Assembly (NCBI GenBank): GCA_947627245.1
Contig: CANQVH010000001.1
Coordinates: 1-64,000, forward strand
Reading direction: 5' to 3'
Source: an uncultured Lachnospiraceae bacterium
GTDB lineage: Bacteria; Bacillota; Clostridia; Lachnospirales; Lachnospiraceae
Length of the DNA: 64,000 nt
The notes under the pieces are model-generated. The model was not told the origin of the DNA. It worked only from the letters and a program-made list of their open reading frames with translations, and did not search any database. This document shows positions 25,563-34,735 of the stretch, piece after piece; within the stretch, counting starts at the first letter, position 1, and every line of letters starts with the position of its first letter. Made by a program: the position numbers and the translations under genes.

Positions 25563-26444
25563 TCATACTCCAAGGAAAGTGAAATTATACCGTCGCGCCG
25601 CGCGCCCGCTCAAAAGCGCTAGTGTCGCGAGTATCCCTGCAAAGATCAGCAGAGACTGGGCGACGGTCGGCAGGTTGTCGTAGCCGAAGTCATGCATCCC
25701 GTAGACCGCGTTGTTGAGCGGACTGATCCAACCGACAAAGCTCCGGATCCGGTAGAGCTGGTAATTCTCGTACCCCAGCAGCTTTCCGATCACCTCCGGC
25801 TCCAGCAAAAATCCGTAAAGACTGTAACCGAGCGAAAGCGCCATGCCGTACTTTCTGTCCGAAAGCAAATTGCCGAACAAGACCAGAAAACCGAGCGTAA
25901 GGCTGTAGCCAAACATCAACGCCCCCACCTGCAGCATGCAGCCGTACGGGGTGACGCTCTCCATCACCTTGATCGTAGACGGCACATGAAGCTCCTGCCC
26001 GGTCTTCGAATAGCCGAGAATCGCCGCCGTCTCGCTCCAAAGGTCGCCGGAAAAGGAATTCTTCATGCACAGCGCGACCGTGACCGCAAGCACAAACGCC
26101 ACATACAAAGCCGTCACCAGCGCCACATAGCAAAACTGCGCTATAAGCCATCTGCGCCGCGTCATCCGCATCAGATAAAACGGCGTGAACGCGGAGAGCT
26201 TCGGCAGATCCGAGAACAGGAAGATCAGAAGCAGCGAGACGAGCAGGACCGCCTGCGAATCTCCGAACGTCCAGATAAACGGCTCGGCCGCCTGAATCGG
26301 CGTGTCAAAACGGATTACCACCTCGTACACGCGCCCGCTCAGCAGGTAACAGACGATCGCGCTCAGGAGAAAGACGATCACGGTTCGCGAGCTTCGGAAA
26401 AACCCGAGAAAGTTGAAGCGTACCGCCGCGCAGATCTGTCTCAT
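25563..26444 (-). CDS. ABC-2-type permease subunit (second)
   Basis: A 293-residue membrane protein with about six to seven helices (VIVFLLSAIVCYLLSG, AVLLVSLLLIFLFSDLP, ALVTALYVAFVLAVTVAL, LLIFAGILATLALLSG). It is unlike the downstream permease in sequence, so the exporter is probably a heterodimer. A conserved-looking YLMRMTRRRWLIAQ loop sits between helices two and three, as in ABC-2 permeases. GGGAG nine bases before the ATG at 26444 fixes the start. Confidence 0.7.
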   Translation of the reverse strand: MRQICAAVRFNFLGFFRSSRTVIVFLLSAIVCYLLSGRVYEVVIRFDTPIQAAEPFIWTFGDSQAVLLVSLLLIFLFSDLPKLSAFTPFYLMRMTRRRWLIAQFCYVALVTALYVAFVLAVTVALCMKNSFSGDLWSETAAILGYSKTGQELHVPSTIKVMESVTPYGCMLQVGALMFGYSLTLGFLVLFGNLLSDRKYGMALSLGYSLYGFLLEPEVIGKLLGYENYQLYRIRSFVGWISPLNNAVYGMHDFGYDNLPTVAQSLLIFAGILATLALLSGRAARRYNFTFLGV

Positions 26445-26598
26445 GTCCGCTCGCTCCCTCATTTTCTTGTCACAATCCACATCGTTTTGTTCCTGTTTCT
26501 TTCCCAAACCTGATTGATTTCCATTCTCTTTTCCTGTTCTGGCAGGACATTTTTCTCTATACTTTCCTATACCAGCCTCCCCTGCCGTATGTCCCGGA

Positions 26599-28194
26599 TC
26601 AGTACCCAAGATTGCGGTCGATCACGGTGCCGTCCGCCGCGTTTACGGTCAGGAAGCTGTTCTGAGGACGCTCAACCGTGCTGCTCCCGGTCTCTCCCTC
26701 ATAATCGTACTCATCCGTATGGCGCCCGAAAAAGTCCCAGACCGGCACGAGAAGCCCGGACCGGCTGTCCGTTCCCGGATCATAGATCCGCATATAGCCA
26801 AGCTGCACCCGATCAATCTCATATTCGCTGAGCGTTGAGTATTCCATATCTGCGCTCTTGATCCGCAGCATCTGTTCAAAGATCCCCGCGACCTCCGGGA
26901 AGGAAAGCATCTCCACATTCTCCACCTGCTGCTCTTTGACGTCATACAGATTCAGGATCGTTGCATTCTGTAATCCTTCTGCATTCACCGTGAATTCCAC
27001 GCGTTCATAGCACCAAGGTACCGTCGTCGTGTCGTCCATCGACTGCAGCGCGCCGCCGAAGTTTTCCTCGTCTGTGACCGGAAAACCGCCGACGTCACGA
27101 GTATAATCCACCTGCCAGCCGGCGGATTCGAACTGAGTCCCGGAGCCGTCAGCCGCCATCTCCTCAGTGATCCGCCAACTGGCGCTCAGGTTGACCGCCT
27201 TGGCAGAGAACTCTTCGGAAAGCCCCAGCTTTTCCATGTATGCATCCGTCATCGCCTGTGCCTCCTCCGGCGAGATTCCTGTCATCCGGGTGAGCTCCTC
27301 CGGCGACGGCAAACGATTCGAGGCGATCTCGTTCCGATCCGGCGTATGCCATGACACTCCCTCCTGTCGTCCCTTTTTCCGCTGAATCTTGATCTCCATC
27401 GGCATATCCTGTCTGTTGCCCAGTCTGTAATCATAGAGCGTGCCGTCGTCCATCTCTACCGCCCCGCTGAACCATTTTGTCTCCCCGTCCTGATTGTACT
27501 GCTTTTCTTTGTTCTCCCCACCGATCCACCAGCTCGCCCCGAGCGCCGGCGTCACCTCGCTTCGATCCGGCTCCTCGGGCGCATCTGCATAGCTCTGTTC
27601 GCACTCGTCAATATAATCCTGCAGCGTGGGCATCGTCGCCAGATCCTCTTCCGTATAGTATGGAAGATCCCCCTCTGACACATAAGGTCCGTAAGGATGA
27701 CTGCCCTCCGCCTGCCACGCCTTATACCGGTCAAGCTTCTCAAGCACGTCCTCCTTTGTCTCCACAAAGTATGTGTCCCCGTTGTAGACCGGCTGATCGC
27801 CAAAAAATGTCTCCGTTACCCGGTCGATCAACTCCTGCGAAAACTCCCGCTGCGATACCTTCCACACCGACACCTTCTCCACATCCGGCACGATCACCTG
27901 CGCGTCACAACTGAGCTTATAGATACCTTCACTGTCCGAGGCGGTGTAGCGCTCCGGCACCTGCAGGCGCTGCGCGAGGGCATTTGTGCTGCTTTCGTCC
28001 TGCCCTCCGGAAACGTCGTCGTTCTCCGATGCTGTTTTTTTTGTATCCGCCTCTGTGGTATCCGCTTCCTGATACTGCGCGATGCTGTTGTCGTCCTTCT
28101 GGCGCACCACCGCCTGATCCGGCGTCTTCGCGCAGCCGACCAGCGCAAGCGCCGCGGCCGCCAGCCCCATAAATTTTATTTTCCTGTTCTGCAT
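26599..28194 (-). CDS. Lipoprotein of unknown function in the ABC locus
   Basis: A 531-residue lipoprotein: signal peptide with lipobox ALVGC, acylated Cys at residue 21, then a Glu/Asp/Ser/Thr-rich spacer to about residue 75. The rest is an outside alpha/beta region ending SFLTVNAADGTVIDRNLGY, an ending I associate loosely with uncharacterised Lachnospiraceae lipoproteins (possibly DUF6034). No catalytic motif is seen. Its place between the two-component genes and the ABC permeases suggests a substrate- or stress-sensing or protective role. Confidence 0.6.
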   Translation of the reverse strand: MQNRKIKFMGLAAAALALVGCAKTPDQAVVRQKDDNSIAQYQEADTTEADTKKTASENDDVSGGQDESSTNALAQRLQVPERYTASDSEGIYKLSCDAQVIVPDVEKVSVWKVSQREFSQELIDRVTETFFGDQPVYNGDTYFVETKEDVLEKLDRYKAWQAEGSHPYGPYVSEGDLPYYTEEDLATMPTLQDYIDECEQSYADAPEEPDRSEVTPALGASWWIGGENKEKQYNQDGETKWFSGAVEMDDGTLYDYRLGNRQDMPMEIKIQRKKGRQEGVSWHTPDRNEIASNRLPSPEELTRMTGISPEEAQAMTDAYMEKLGLSEEFSAKAVNLSASWRITEEMAADGSGTQFESAGWQVDYTRDVGGFPVTDEENFGGALQSMDDTTTVPWCYERVEFTVNAEGLQNATILNLYDVKEQQVENVEMLSFPEVAGIFEQMLRIKSADMEYSTLSEYEIDRVQLGYMRIYDPGTDSRSGLLVPVWDFFGRHTDEYDYEGETGSSTVERPQNSFLTVNAADGTVIDRNLGY

Positions 28195-28381
28195 ATGAAA
28201 TCTCCCCTCTGTCTGCGTTTCGACAAAGACACGAGCCGTGCCTCCGTCGGCATCCCCGACCCCTTGCGCACAGGCTCAATCAACGTCTCCATTCGTCCGT
28301 TTTTTCGTCGGTGACAGATACAGCATAATACGTCCGCCGTTTCCATGTCCTTGCCGCACTGTAAACAAGTTGTAAATCCAT
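28176..28381 (-). pseudogene. Possible broken zinc-ribbon microprotein
   Basis: Between the kinase and lipoprotein genes, one frame reads TTCLQCGKDMETADVLCCIC then HRRKNG, a CxxC-x10-CxxC zinc-ribbon pattern, and stays open to a TAA at 28176. No start codon precedes the first CxxC in that frame; an ATG at 28381 is one base out of frame. A one-base deletion near 28375 in a former small gene would explain it. It may also be chance. Confidence 0.3.
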
Positions 28382-28393
28382 CCTCAGTCGCAT

Positions 28394-29836
28394 CTACCGC
28401 CCGGAAAAGCGGACCTCTGCCCTTGTCCCCTTCCCCGGCTCGCTCTCGATCTTCAGGCTCCAGCCGTGCAGCCGCGCGATCTGATCACAAAGCGCCAGCC
28501 CGAGTCCCGCGCCGCCCGCCTGTCTGGAACGGGATTTATCCACCATATAAAACGGCTCCGTAATCTTCGCAAGCTCCTCCTGCGGGATTCCTTTTCCCTC
28601 GTCCGACACAAAAATTCCTTCCTTCGCCGCGGTAAGCCGGATCATGCCGCCCGGATCGCTCGCTTTTGCGGCATTGTCCGCAAGATTTACGAGAAGGCTG
28701 AGCAGCAAGTCCTCGTCTCCCTCGACTGTCCGCGCGCCTTCCGCAATCTCCGTCTCAAAACGCAGTTTCTTTTCCGCAAGGCGACGGTGCAAAAGCGCCT
28801 TTGTCTCAGCGAAAAGCTTCTCCACCTCCAACGTCTTTTTCTCCGTCCTAACCTCTTCCTCGCTCTCCCCGGAAAGCTCCTCAAGCTGCAGAAGCTTCGC
28901 GGACAGACGCGACAAGCGCTTGCACTCCTGCTCAATGTACCCGAGCGCTTCCTGCTGTCGCTCCTTGGAAAGCTCGACGCGCTGCAAAAGCTCGGCATAC
29001 CCCTGTATCCCGGTCATCGGCGTCTTCAGCTCGTGCGCCAGCGCGCCCAGAAGCCGTCTCTGTTTCTCGTTGGTCGCGGCGAGGCTCTGCACATGCTCCT
29101 CCACCTGCCGCACCATCTCATTGAAGCTCTTTGCCACCTCCGCCGCCTCATCGCGCCCGCGCTCCTCCACGCGCACGCTGTAATCTCCGCCCGCGATTTT
29201 TGCGGCGGCGCCGCTCAGATAACGGATCGGCCTCAGAATGCGCCGGACGATCAGCGACAACACAAGGATCAGAATTGCCGCCAGCACGATCATCGCCACG
29301 ACCCCGCGCAGAAACATTCTCCGGATCTCCGTGTACAACTCGGTGACATCCTGATAATGCAAAAGCCCGAACTTCGTATTGCCGGCCTGCATATACGAGA
29401 TCAGCAGCCTGCGCCCGCCCGTCTCCCCGATGATGACCGCGGGATCGTCTCCGTACCACACGCTGTTTTCCATATATTTCTTCAACTCCGCGAGATCCTC
29501 CGCATGCTTCTTCAGATAATCCAGATCAAACTCGTATGCTGAATTGTTGGACAGCTCCTCTTCTTCGTAATAGAGCACCGCATTCGCACCATACTTGCTC
29601 CGGAATCGGCTGATTCCCCAGAAGCGTTCTCCCTGCTCGTTCTGCAGATATTCGTGATCCTGCCAAAAATCCTCCGAAAAATTATTTGCAGCCGTACACA
29701 GGCGTGTCAGCTCGCTGTTCAAAACACTCCCCATACGCATTTTCTGCGTCTGGGTCAGGTTCCAGACGGAAAAGATCTGAGAAAAAAGAAGCAGCAGGCC
29801 GACGGCCGCTGCCGATATTTTTGTTGTCAGTTTCAT
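28394..29836 (-). CDS. Sensor histidine kinase
   Basis: A 480-residue classic membrane kinase: helix at 7-25, a 140-residue outside sensor domain, helix near 180-202 (GVVAMIVLAAILILVLSLIV), HAMP, HisKA with GALAHELKTPMTGIQGYAEL (phosphorylated His), and HATPase_c with LVNLADNAAKASD, VSDEGKGIP and GGAGLGLALC. It pairs with the response regulator immediately upstream; GGAGGTG for its translation lies inside the last codons of that gene. The signal is unknown; the linked exporter suggests a peptide or envelope stress. Confidence 0.93.
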   Translation of the reverse strand: MKLTTKISAAAVGLLLLFSQIFSVWNLTQTQKMRMGSVLNSELTRLCTAANNFSEDFWQDHEYLQNEQGERFWGISRFRSKYGANAVLYYEEEELSNNSAYEFDLDYLKKHAEDLAELKKYMENSVWYGDDPAVIIGETGGRRLLISYMQAGNTKFGLLHYQDVTELYTEIRRMFLRGVVAMIVLAAILILVLSLIVRRILRPIRYLSGAAAKIAGGDYSVRVEERGRDEAAEVAKSFNEMVRQVEEHVQSLAATNEKQRRLLGALAHELKTPMTGIQGYAELLQRVELSKERQQEALGYIEQECKRLSRLSAKLLQLEELSGESEEEVRTEKKTLEVEKLFAETKALLHRRLAEKKLRFETEIAEGARTVEGDEDLLLSLLVNLADNAAKASDPGGMIRLTAAKEGIFVSDEGKGIPQEELAKITEPFYMVDKSRSRQAGGAGLGLALCDQIARLHGWSLKIESEPGKGTRAEVRFSGR

Positions 29837-29837
29837 T

Positions 29838-30512
29838 TCAGTGCACCTCCAACCGGTATCCGACGCGCGGCACCGTTTTGATCACATCGCCGAAATCCAG
29901 TTTTTTGCGGATACGCGCGATATGCACGTCGATCGTCCTCGTCTCTCCCTCGAAATCCACGCCCCACAGTACATTCAGAAATTCCTCTCGCCGGATCACA
30001 ATGTTTTTGTACTTCACAAGCAGGAGCAGACAATCAAATTCCATCGGTTTAAAAGGGATCTCCACACCGGCCTTGCGGACAATACGCTCCCTCGGGCAGA
30101 TCTCGACGTCCAGTACCCGCAGGCATTCCTCCTGCCCCTCCGTTTTGCGGCAGCGCTCCAGCACCTTCTCCACGCGCACCAGAAGCTCCAGCATCTCAAA
30201 CGGTTTTACCAGATAATCCTCCGCTCCCTCCCGAAGTCCCCTGATCTTGCTCGGCAGATCGCCGCGCGCAGTCAGAAAGATCACCGGAATCCCTTTTTCC
30301 CTGAGCTCCGGCAGAAGATCGAAGCCGTCCTTGCCCGGCAGCATGATGTCAAGCAGCGCCAGATCGTAGGCGGCGTCTCCCTCTGCCAAGTGCCGGCTCG
30401 CCGCGTCGCCGTCATAGAACGGAATGGCGCGATAACCGGCCGTCTCAAGGTTGATGCAGATCAGCTCGTTGATCGGCCGCGCGTCTTCAATTACGAGAAT
30501 ATCCGCGTTCAT
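29838..30512 (-). CDS. OmpR/PhoB-family response regulator
   Basis: About 224 residues. Receiver domain with LVIEDARPINE, phosphorylated Asp in LLDIMLPGKDG, Thr in FLTARGD and Lys in YLVKPFEML; winged-helix DNA-binding domain at about residues 130-224 (MEFDCLLLLVKYKNIVIRRE, IDVHIARIRKKL, VPRVGYRLEV). First gene of the eight-gene locus and probably its activator. The ATG at 30512 has AAGGAAAGAGAG upstream. A terminator-like hairpin with a T-run ends only about 26 bases before this start. Confidence 0.93.
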   Translation of the reverse strand: MNADILVIEDARPINELICINLETAGYRAIPFYDGDAASRHLAEGDAAYDLALLDIMLPGKDGFDLLPELREKGIPVIFLTARGDLPSKIRGLREGAEDYLVKPFEMLELLVRVEKVLERCRKTEGQEECLRVLDVEICPRERIVRKAGVEIPFKPMEFDCLLLLVKYKNIVIRREEFLNVLWGVDFEGETRTIDVHIARIRKKLDFGDVIKTVPRVGYRLEVH

Positions 30513-30535
30513 ACTGTAGCTCTCTTTCCTTTTTT

Positions 30536-30598
30536 GCAAAAAAGAATAACGGCAGACGGGTCGAATATCCGAAGATTGGCCGACCAGCCGCCGTTATT
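30536..30598 (-). terminator. Intrinsic terminator after recJ, possibly a leader attenuator
   Basis: On the minus strand AATAACGGC (30598-30590) pairs perfectly with GCCGTTATT (30553-30545), with a further inner GGTCG/CGACC pairing, followed by C and a run of six T (30543-30538). It lies downstream of recJ but only about 26 bases before the response regulator ATG, so the regulator's promoter has to lie upstream of it or inside it. A possible extended -10 (TGTTATAAG) is just upstream of the hairpin. Confidence 0.65.
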
Positions 30599-30657
30599 AT
30601 CTTATAACATTCTTCCCCGACGCGCAACGCGGAAGATGTAACCGGATTGTAAAAGTT

Positions 30658-32460
30658 TTATGCCTGACGATAGCTCTTTATCGTAATCTGCAGCGACCGT
30701 CTGCCCATGTATTCGTTGATCGACGGATAATACGCCACGGCAAGCTTCATGCCGCCTCCCCGTCCCCCAAAAAGGCCCTCCGCGCGCTCTTTTCCGTAGC
30801 ATTTCTCCAGATAAGCGCGCATCTCGTCCACATTTCCGAAATACAGTGCATCTATGTAATGTCCTTCACGGTCCCCAGCGCGGAATTTCAGCACGTTCGC
30901 GTTCTTTCCCAGAATACTGGCACGATACAGCGTCAGCTCAGACTCTGCAAAATTCGGCTTTTCGTTGCCTTTCCCAAACGGCTCGAGCAGCGAGAGCTGC
31001 TCCACCAGTCTCTCCGATATGCAGCCGAGCGGCATCTCTGCGTCGATCCTGAGCTTTTCGGTCAGATCCTCCCCGCTCAGCGTACAGTTCTCGTTCATTC
31101 TGCGCCGCATCGTTTCGATATTCTCCCTTTTCAGAGAAAAACCCGCGGCCATCGCGTGTCCGCCGTATCTCAGAAACAGATCCTCGCATTTCACCATCTC
31201 GTCGAACATCGGATACTCTTCGATCGAACGCCCGGAACCCTTCGCCCCGTCTTTGGTATCCGTCACGACAAATACCGGGCGGTAATAATATTCTCTCAGT
31301 TTGCCTGCCACAATTCCGGCGATGCTCTCATGACAGTCCGGAAGATAGACGACCAAGACGCGGTCATCGCCGTATTTCCCGGCTTCGATCTCTTCACACG
31401 CCTGCCCGACCGCCTGCTCCGTCATCGCTTTCCGCTTATCGTTCAGCGCCTTCAGTTGTCCCGCAAGCTCCAGCGCCTCAGCCTCCGACTTGGCAAGAAA
31501 CAACTCCACCGAACGGCTTGCCGAATCCAGACGTCCGCTCGCATTGATACACGGCCCGATCACAAAACCGATGTGATAAGAGCTGATATGGTTCAGGTCA
31601 ATCTCATTGACCTGCGCCAGCGCCCGCAGCCCGAGATTGTCCGTCGCCGCGATCCGTCGCAAGCCTTCCCTTGCAAGGATGCGGTTCTCGTCGACCAGAT
31701 CCATGACGTCGCCGATCGTCGCGATCCCCACAAACGGAAGCAGCGCGCACAGCTCACTGTTTTGGAGTCCGCAAATGTGTCCCAGCATGCAGACCACCTT
31801 CCACGCTACCGCCGCACCGCACAGACCGCGAAACGGATAGGTACAGCCCGGCTGTTTCGGATTCACGAGCACGTCCGCCTCCGGAAGAAGGTAACGTCTG
31901 CCCGACGCTTCGGTTTCCTCGTATTTCGGCTCATGGTGGTCGGTGACGATCACGGTAAGCCCCTGCTGCTTCGCAAAACGGATCTCTTCGATCGCCGAAA
32001 TGCCGTTGTCGCAGGTGATTACCGTGTCAATCCCATCCCGTACCGCCGCCTCAAGAAGCTCCTGATTCAATCCGTAGCCGTCCTCTATGCGGTCCGGGAT
32101 CCGATAATCCGTCGTTCCGCCGCATCCTGAAATGATCCGGTACAGGATATAAGTCGCGCACACTCCGTCGATATCGTAATCGCCGATGATCCGGATTCTT
32201 TTGCCTTCCTCGATCTTCTGCTTCAGCAGCTTCGCCGCCTCCACACAGCCCTTCATAAGCTTGGGCGGATACAGGTCGGGCACCGCTCCGTAAAGGTATT
32301 TTCGGATTGCTTCGTCTCCATCCACGCCCCGGCTTTTGATGATCCTTGCGATCATCGGATCGATCTCATACCGCTCGGCGATCGCGTTCAGATCCTGCTC
32401 GGAATCCGTGCGGCTTTCGGCCTGCACCCAGATACTTTCAAAACTGTCTTTTTTATTCAT
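30658..32460 (-). CDS. recJ: Single-stranded-DNA-specific exonuclease RecJ
   Basis: A 600-residue DHH-family 5'-3' nuclease of recombination and base-excision repair. Metal-binding motifs are IIGDYDIDGVCATYI, ITCDNG, VIVTDHHEP, and the DHHA1 domain has RYGGHAMAAGFSL. The C-terminal OB-like region is present, so length and motifs are complete. It begins 17 bases downstream of secDF and is followed by a terminator hairpin at 30536-30598. Confidence 0.93.
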   Translation of the reverse strand: MNKKDSFESIWVQAESRTDSEQDLNAIAERYEIDPMIARIIKSRGVDGDEAIRKYLYGAVPDLYPPKLMKGCVEAAKLLKQKIEEGKRIRIIGDYDIDGVCATYILYRIISGCGGTTDYRIPDRIEDGYGLNQELLEAAVRDGIDTVITCDNGISAIEEIRFAKQQGLTVIVTDHHEPKYEETEASGRRYLLPEADVLVNPKQPGCTYPFRGLCGAAVAWKVVCMLGHICGLQNSELCALLPFVGIATIGDVMDLVDENRILAREGLRRIAATDNLGLRALAQVNEIDLNHISSYHIGFVIGPCINASGRLDSASRSVELFLAKSEAEALELAGQLKALNDKRKAMTEQAVGQACEEIEAGKYGDDRVLVVYLPDCHESIAGIVAGKLREYYYRPVFVVTDTKDGAKGSGRSIEEYPMFDEMVKCEDLFLRYGGHAMAAGFSLKRENIETMRRRMNENCTLSGEDLTEKLRIDAEMPLGCISERLVEQLSLLEPFGKGNEKPNFAESELTLYRASILGKNANVLKFRAGDREGHYIDALYFGNVDEMRAYLEKCYGKERAEGLFGGRGGGMKLAVAYYPSINEYMGRRSLQITIKSYRQA

Positions 32461-32477
32461 TTTTTGCCTTTAAAATC

Positions 32478-34625
32478 TTATTTTGCCTCTGCCTTCGCAC
32501 CTATGCGGGTCTTCAGCACGTACCACAGACCGCCCGTGACGCAGACGGAAGAATAACCGCCCGCCACAACGCCGACGATCAGCGGAAGCGCAAACTCCTT
32601 GATCGTAGCCACGCCGAGTACGTACAGCACCGCAATCGTGAGGAACGTCGTCACAGAGGTATAGATGCTTCGCGTCAATGTCTGCGTGATACTCGCGTTC
32701 ACGATGTCGGCAAGGGACGATTTCTTCATCAGCTTCAGATTCTCTCTGATACGGTCGAAGATAACGATCGTCGCGTTGATCGAATAACCTACGATCGTCA
32801 GCATACACGCGATGAACGTGTTACCCACGGAGATACGCACCAGCGCGTAGCAGGCAAACACAACCAGCACGTCGTGCAGCAATGCGAGCACCGCGCTCCC
32901 CGCGAAACGGATGTCCTTGAACCGGAACCAGATATAGACCAGCATGCACAGCGCAGCCACGATCACCGCGATCACCGCGTCCTGACGCATCTCATTACTT
33001 ACGACAGAAGAGATCGTCTCAAAGTTGATCGCTTTCTCCTCAACTCCGTACGCTTCCTGAATCGCCGCAGAAACCTTCTCACGCTCGTCCACGGTAAGCA
33101 CACGCGTCTTGATGTTGACCTCGTTGGAGCCCGCCACCTTCTGCGTCTGGATCTCGGCGTCGCCGATGATGTCACGGATGATCGGCTTCACATCCGCATC
33201 AATCTGGTCAATCGAAAGGTCTTCATTGAACAGAACGCTCGTAGCCGTACCGCCGCGGAAATCCATGCTCAGGTTCAGCGCACCCTTGCCCGCTGCGGAA
33301 TTGATTCCCATCATCACCGGGCCGACCAAGATCAGCACAATAGAGATGATGAAGAATATTTTTCTTCTGCCCACGAAATCGATCGGCTTGACCGCTTTCG
33401 CTCTTCCGTAGTATTTCTCATCCTTGAAGCCCAGCTCGTACAGCGCGTTCACCAGCAGTCTGGAGATCACCAGAGCCGTGAACATCGACAAAACGATACC
33501 GAGCGCCAGCGTCTGAGCAAAGCCCTTCACGCTGCCGGTGCCCAGCAGGTTCAGCACGAACGCCGCGATCAGCGTCGTGATATTGCCGTCCAGAATTGCG
33601 GAGAGCGCCTTCTGGAAACCGGTCTTGATCGCCGGCTTTACCGCCTTGCCCTCGGCAATCTCCTCACGAATACGCGCATAGATGATAACATTCGCGTCAA
33701 CCGCCATACCGATCGTCAGGATGATACCTGCGATACCCGGCAGGGTCAGCGTCAAATCAAGCGCGTTCAGGGCTACCAGCATCAGTCCCACGTAGATCAG
33801 CAGGGAAATGCCTGCCACAACGCCCGGAAGCGCATATACGACGATCATGAAAATGATGACAAGCGCCAGACCGATCGCGCCCGCGATCAGGCTCGTGCGG
33901 ATCGCGTCCTCACCGAGCTGCGCGCCCACCACCGTGGAGCGGATCTCCTCGAGCTCGAGGGACAGGGAACCGATACGGATCGAGGATGCCAGATTCTGCG
34001 CCGACTCCGCCGTGAAGCTGCCGGAGATGATCGCCGTACCGCCCGTGATCGCCTCATTGACGACCGGTGCGCTGATAGTCTCTCCGTCGTACACGATGTT
34101 GATCACCTTGCCGACATTCTCTGTCGTCGCATCCGCGAACGCTTTCGTGCCCTCGCTGTCGAGATCAAGCTCTACCACGTACTCGCGGTTGCCCATGTTG
34201 TCCTGCTGCTGCGCCGCCTGCGCATTCTCCACCTGCGAGCCGTCCAGAACGACCGTCCCGTCCTCGAGCTGGAATTCCAGCGAACCCGGCTTGCCGAGCT
34301 CCTCCAGAATCGCGTTTGCGTCGCTCACGCCCGGAATCTCGATATTGATCCGGTTCGAGCCCTCCTGATAGACCTGAGCCTCGGTGCTGTAGCCGTCGAC
34401 ACGCTGCTGCAGCTTGTAGCGCGTATCGCTCATGTCCTCGGCCGACGGATTGTCGTCCACCGCCTGATACGTGATGCTCACGCCGCCGGAAAGGTCAAGG
34501 CCCAGAATGATGTTCTTCGCCGCGCCTGTCCCGCTCTTACCGATGCCGAACACCGATACGTACACCAGAAGCACCAGCGCCACCAGCAGGCCGGCAAGTG
34601 TCCATGTTGCTTTTTTCTTGTTCAT
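32478..34625 (-). CDS. secDF: Fused SecD-SecF protein translocase subunit
   Basis: A 715-residue fusion of SecD and SecF, proton-driven helpers of Sec protein export. SecD motif GLDLSGGVSITYQ follows the first helix; the SecD helices carry VDANVIIYARIREE. SecF starts near residue 420 with SMDFRGGTATSVLF and has STINATIVIFDRIRE-like SINATIVIFDRIRENL. About twelve membrane helices in total. AAAGGAGAT sets the start. It follows the SCIFF maturase gene by 110 bases, a neighbourhood known for SCIFF loci. Confidence 0.95.
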   Translation of the reverse strand: MNKKKATWTLAGLLVALVLLVYVSVFGIGKSGTGAAKNIILGLDLSGGVSITYQAVDDNPSAEDMSDTRYKLQQRVDGYSTEAQVYQEGSNRINIEIPGVSDANAILEELGKPGSLEFQLEDGTVVLDGSQVENAQAAQQQDNMGNREYVVELDLDSEGTKAFADATTENVGKVINIVYDGETISAPVVNEAITGGTAIISGSFTAESAQNLASSIRIGSLSLELEEIRSTVVGAQLGEDAIRTSLIAGAIGLALVIIFMIVVYALPGVVAGISLLIYVGLMLVALNALDLTLTLPGIAGIILTIGMAVDANVIIYARIREEIAEGKAVKPAIKTGFQKALSAILDGNITTLIAAFVLNLLGTGSVKGFAQTLALGIVLSMFTALVISRLLVNALYELGFKDEKYYGRAKAVKPIDFVGRRKIFFIISIVLILVGPVMMGINSAAGKGALNLSMDFRGGTATSVLFNEDLSIDQIDADVKPIIRDIIGDAEIQTQKVAGSNEVNIKTRVLTVDEREKVSAAIQEAYGVEEKAINFETISSVVSNEMRQDAVIAVIVAALCMLVYIWFRFKDIRFAGSAVLALLHDVLVVFACYALVRISVGNTFIACMLTIVGYSINATIVIFDRIRENLKLMKKSSLADIVNASITQTLTRSIYTSVTTFLTIAVLYVLGVATIKEFALPLIVGVVAGGYSSVCVTGGLWYVLKTRIGAKAEAK

Positions 34626-34735
34626 GATCGTTATCTCCTTTATTTCTTTGCGGCAGTCTGTCTATTGAGAACCGCCGCTTTTATTACACAGTTAAATTTA
34701 CGGAACAATCTCGAATGTTTACAATGTCCGCGCGC

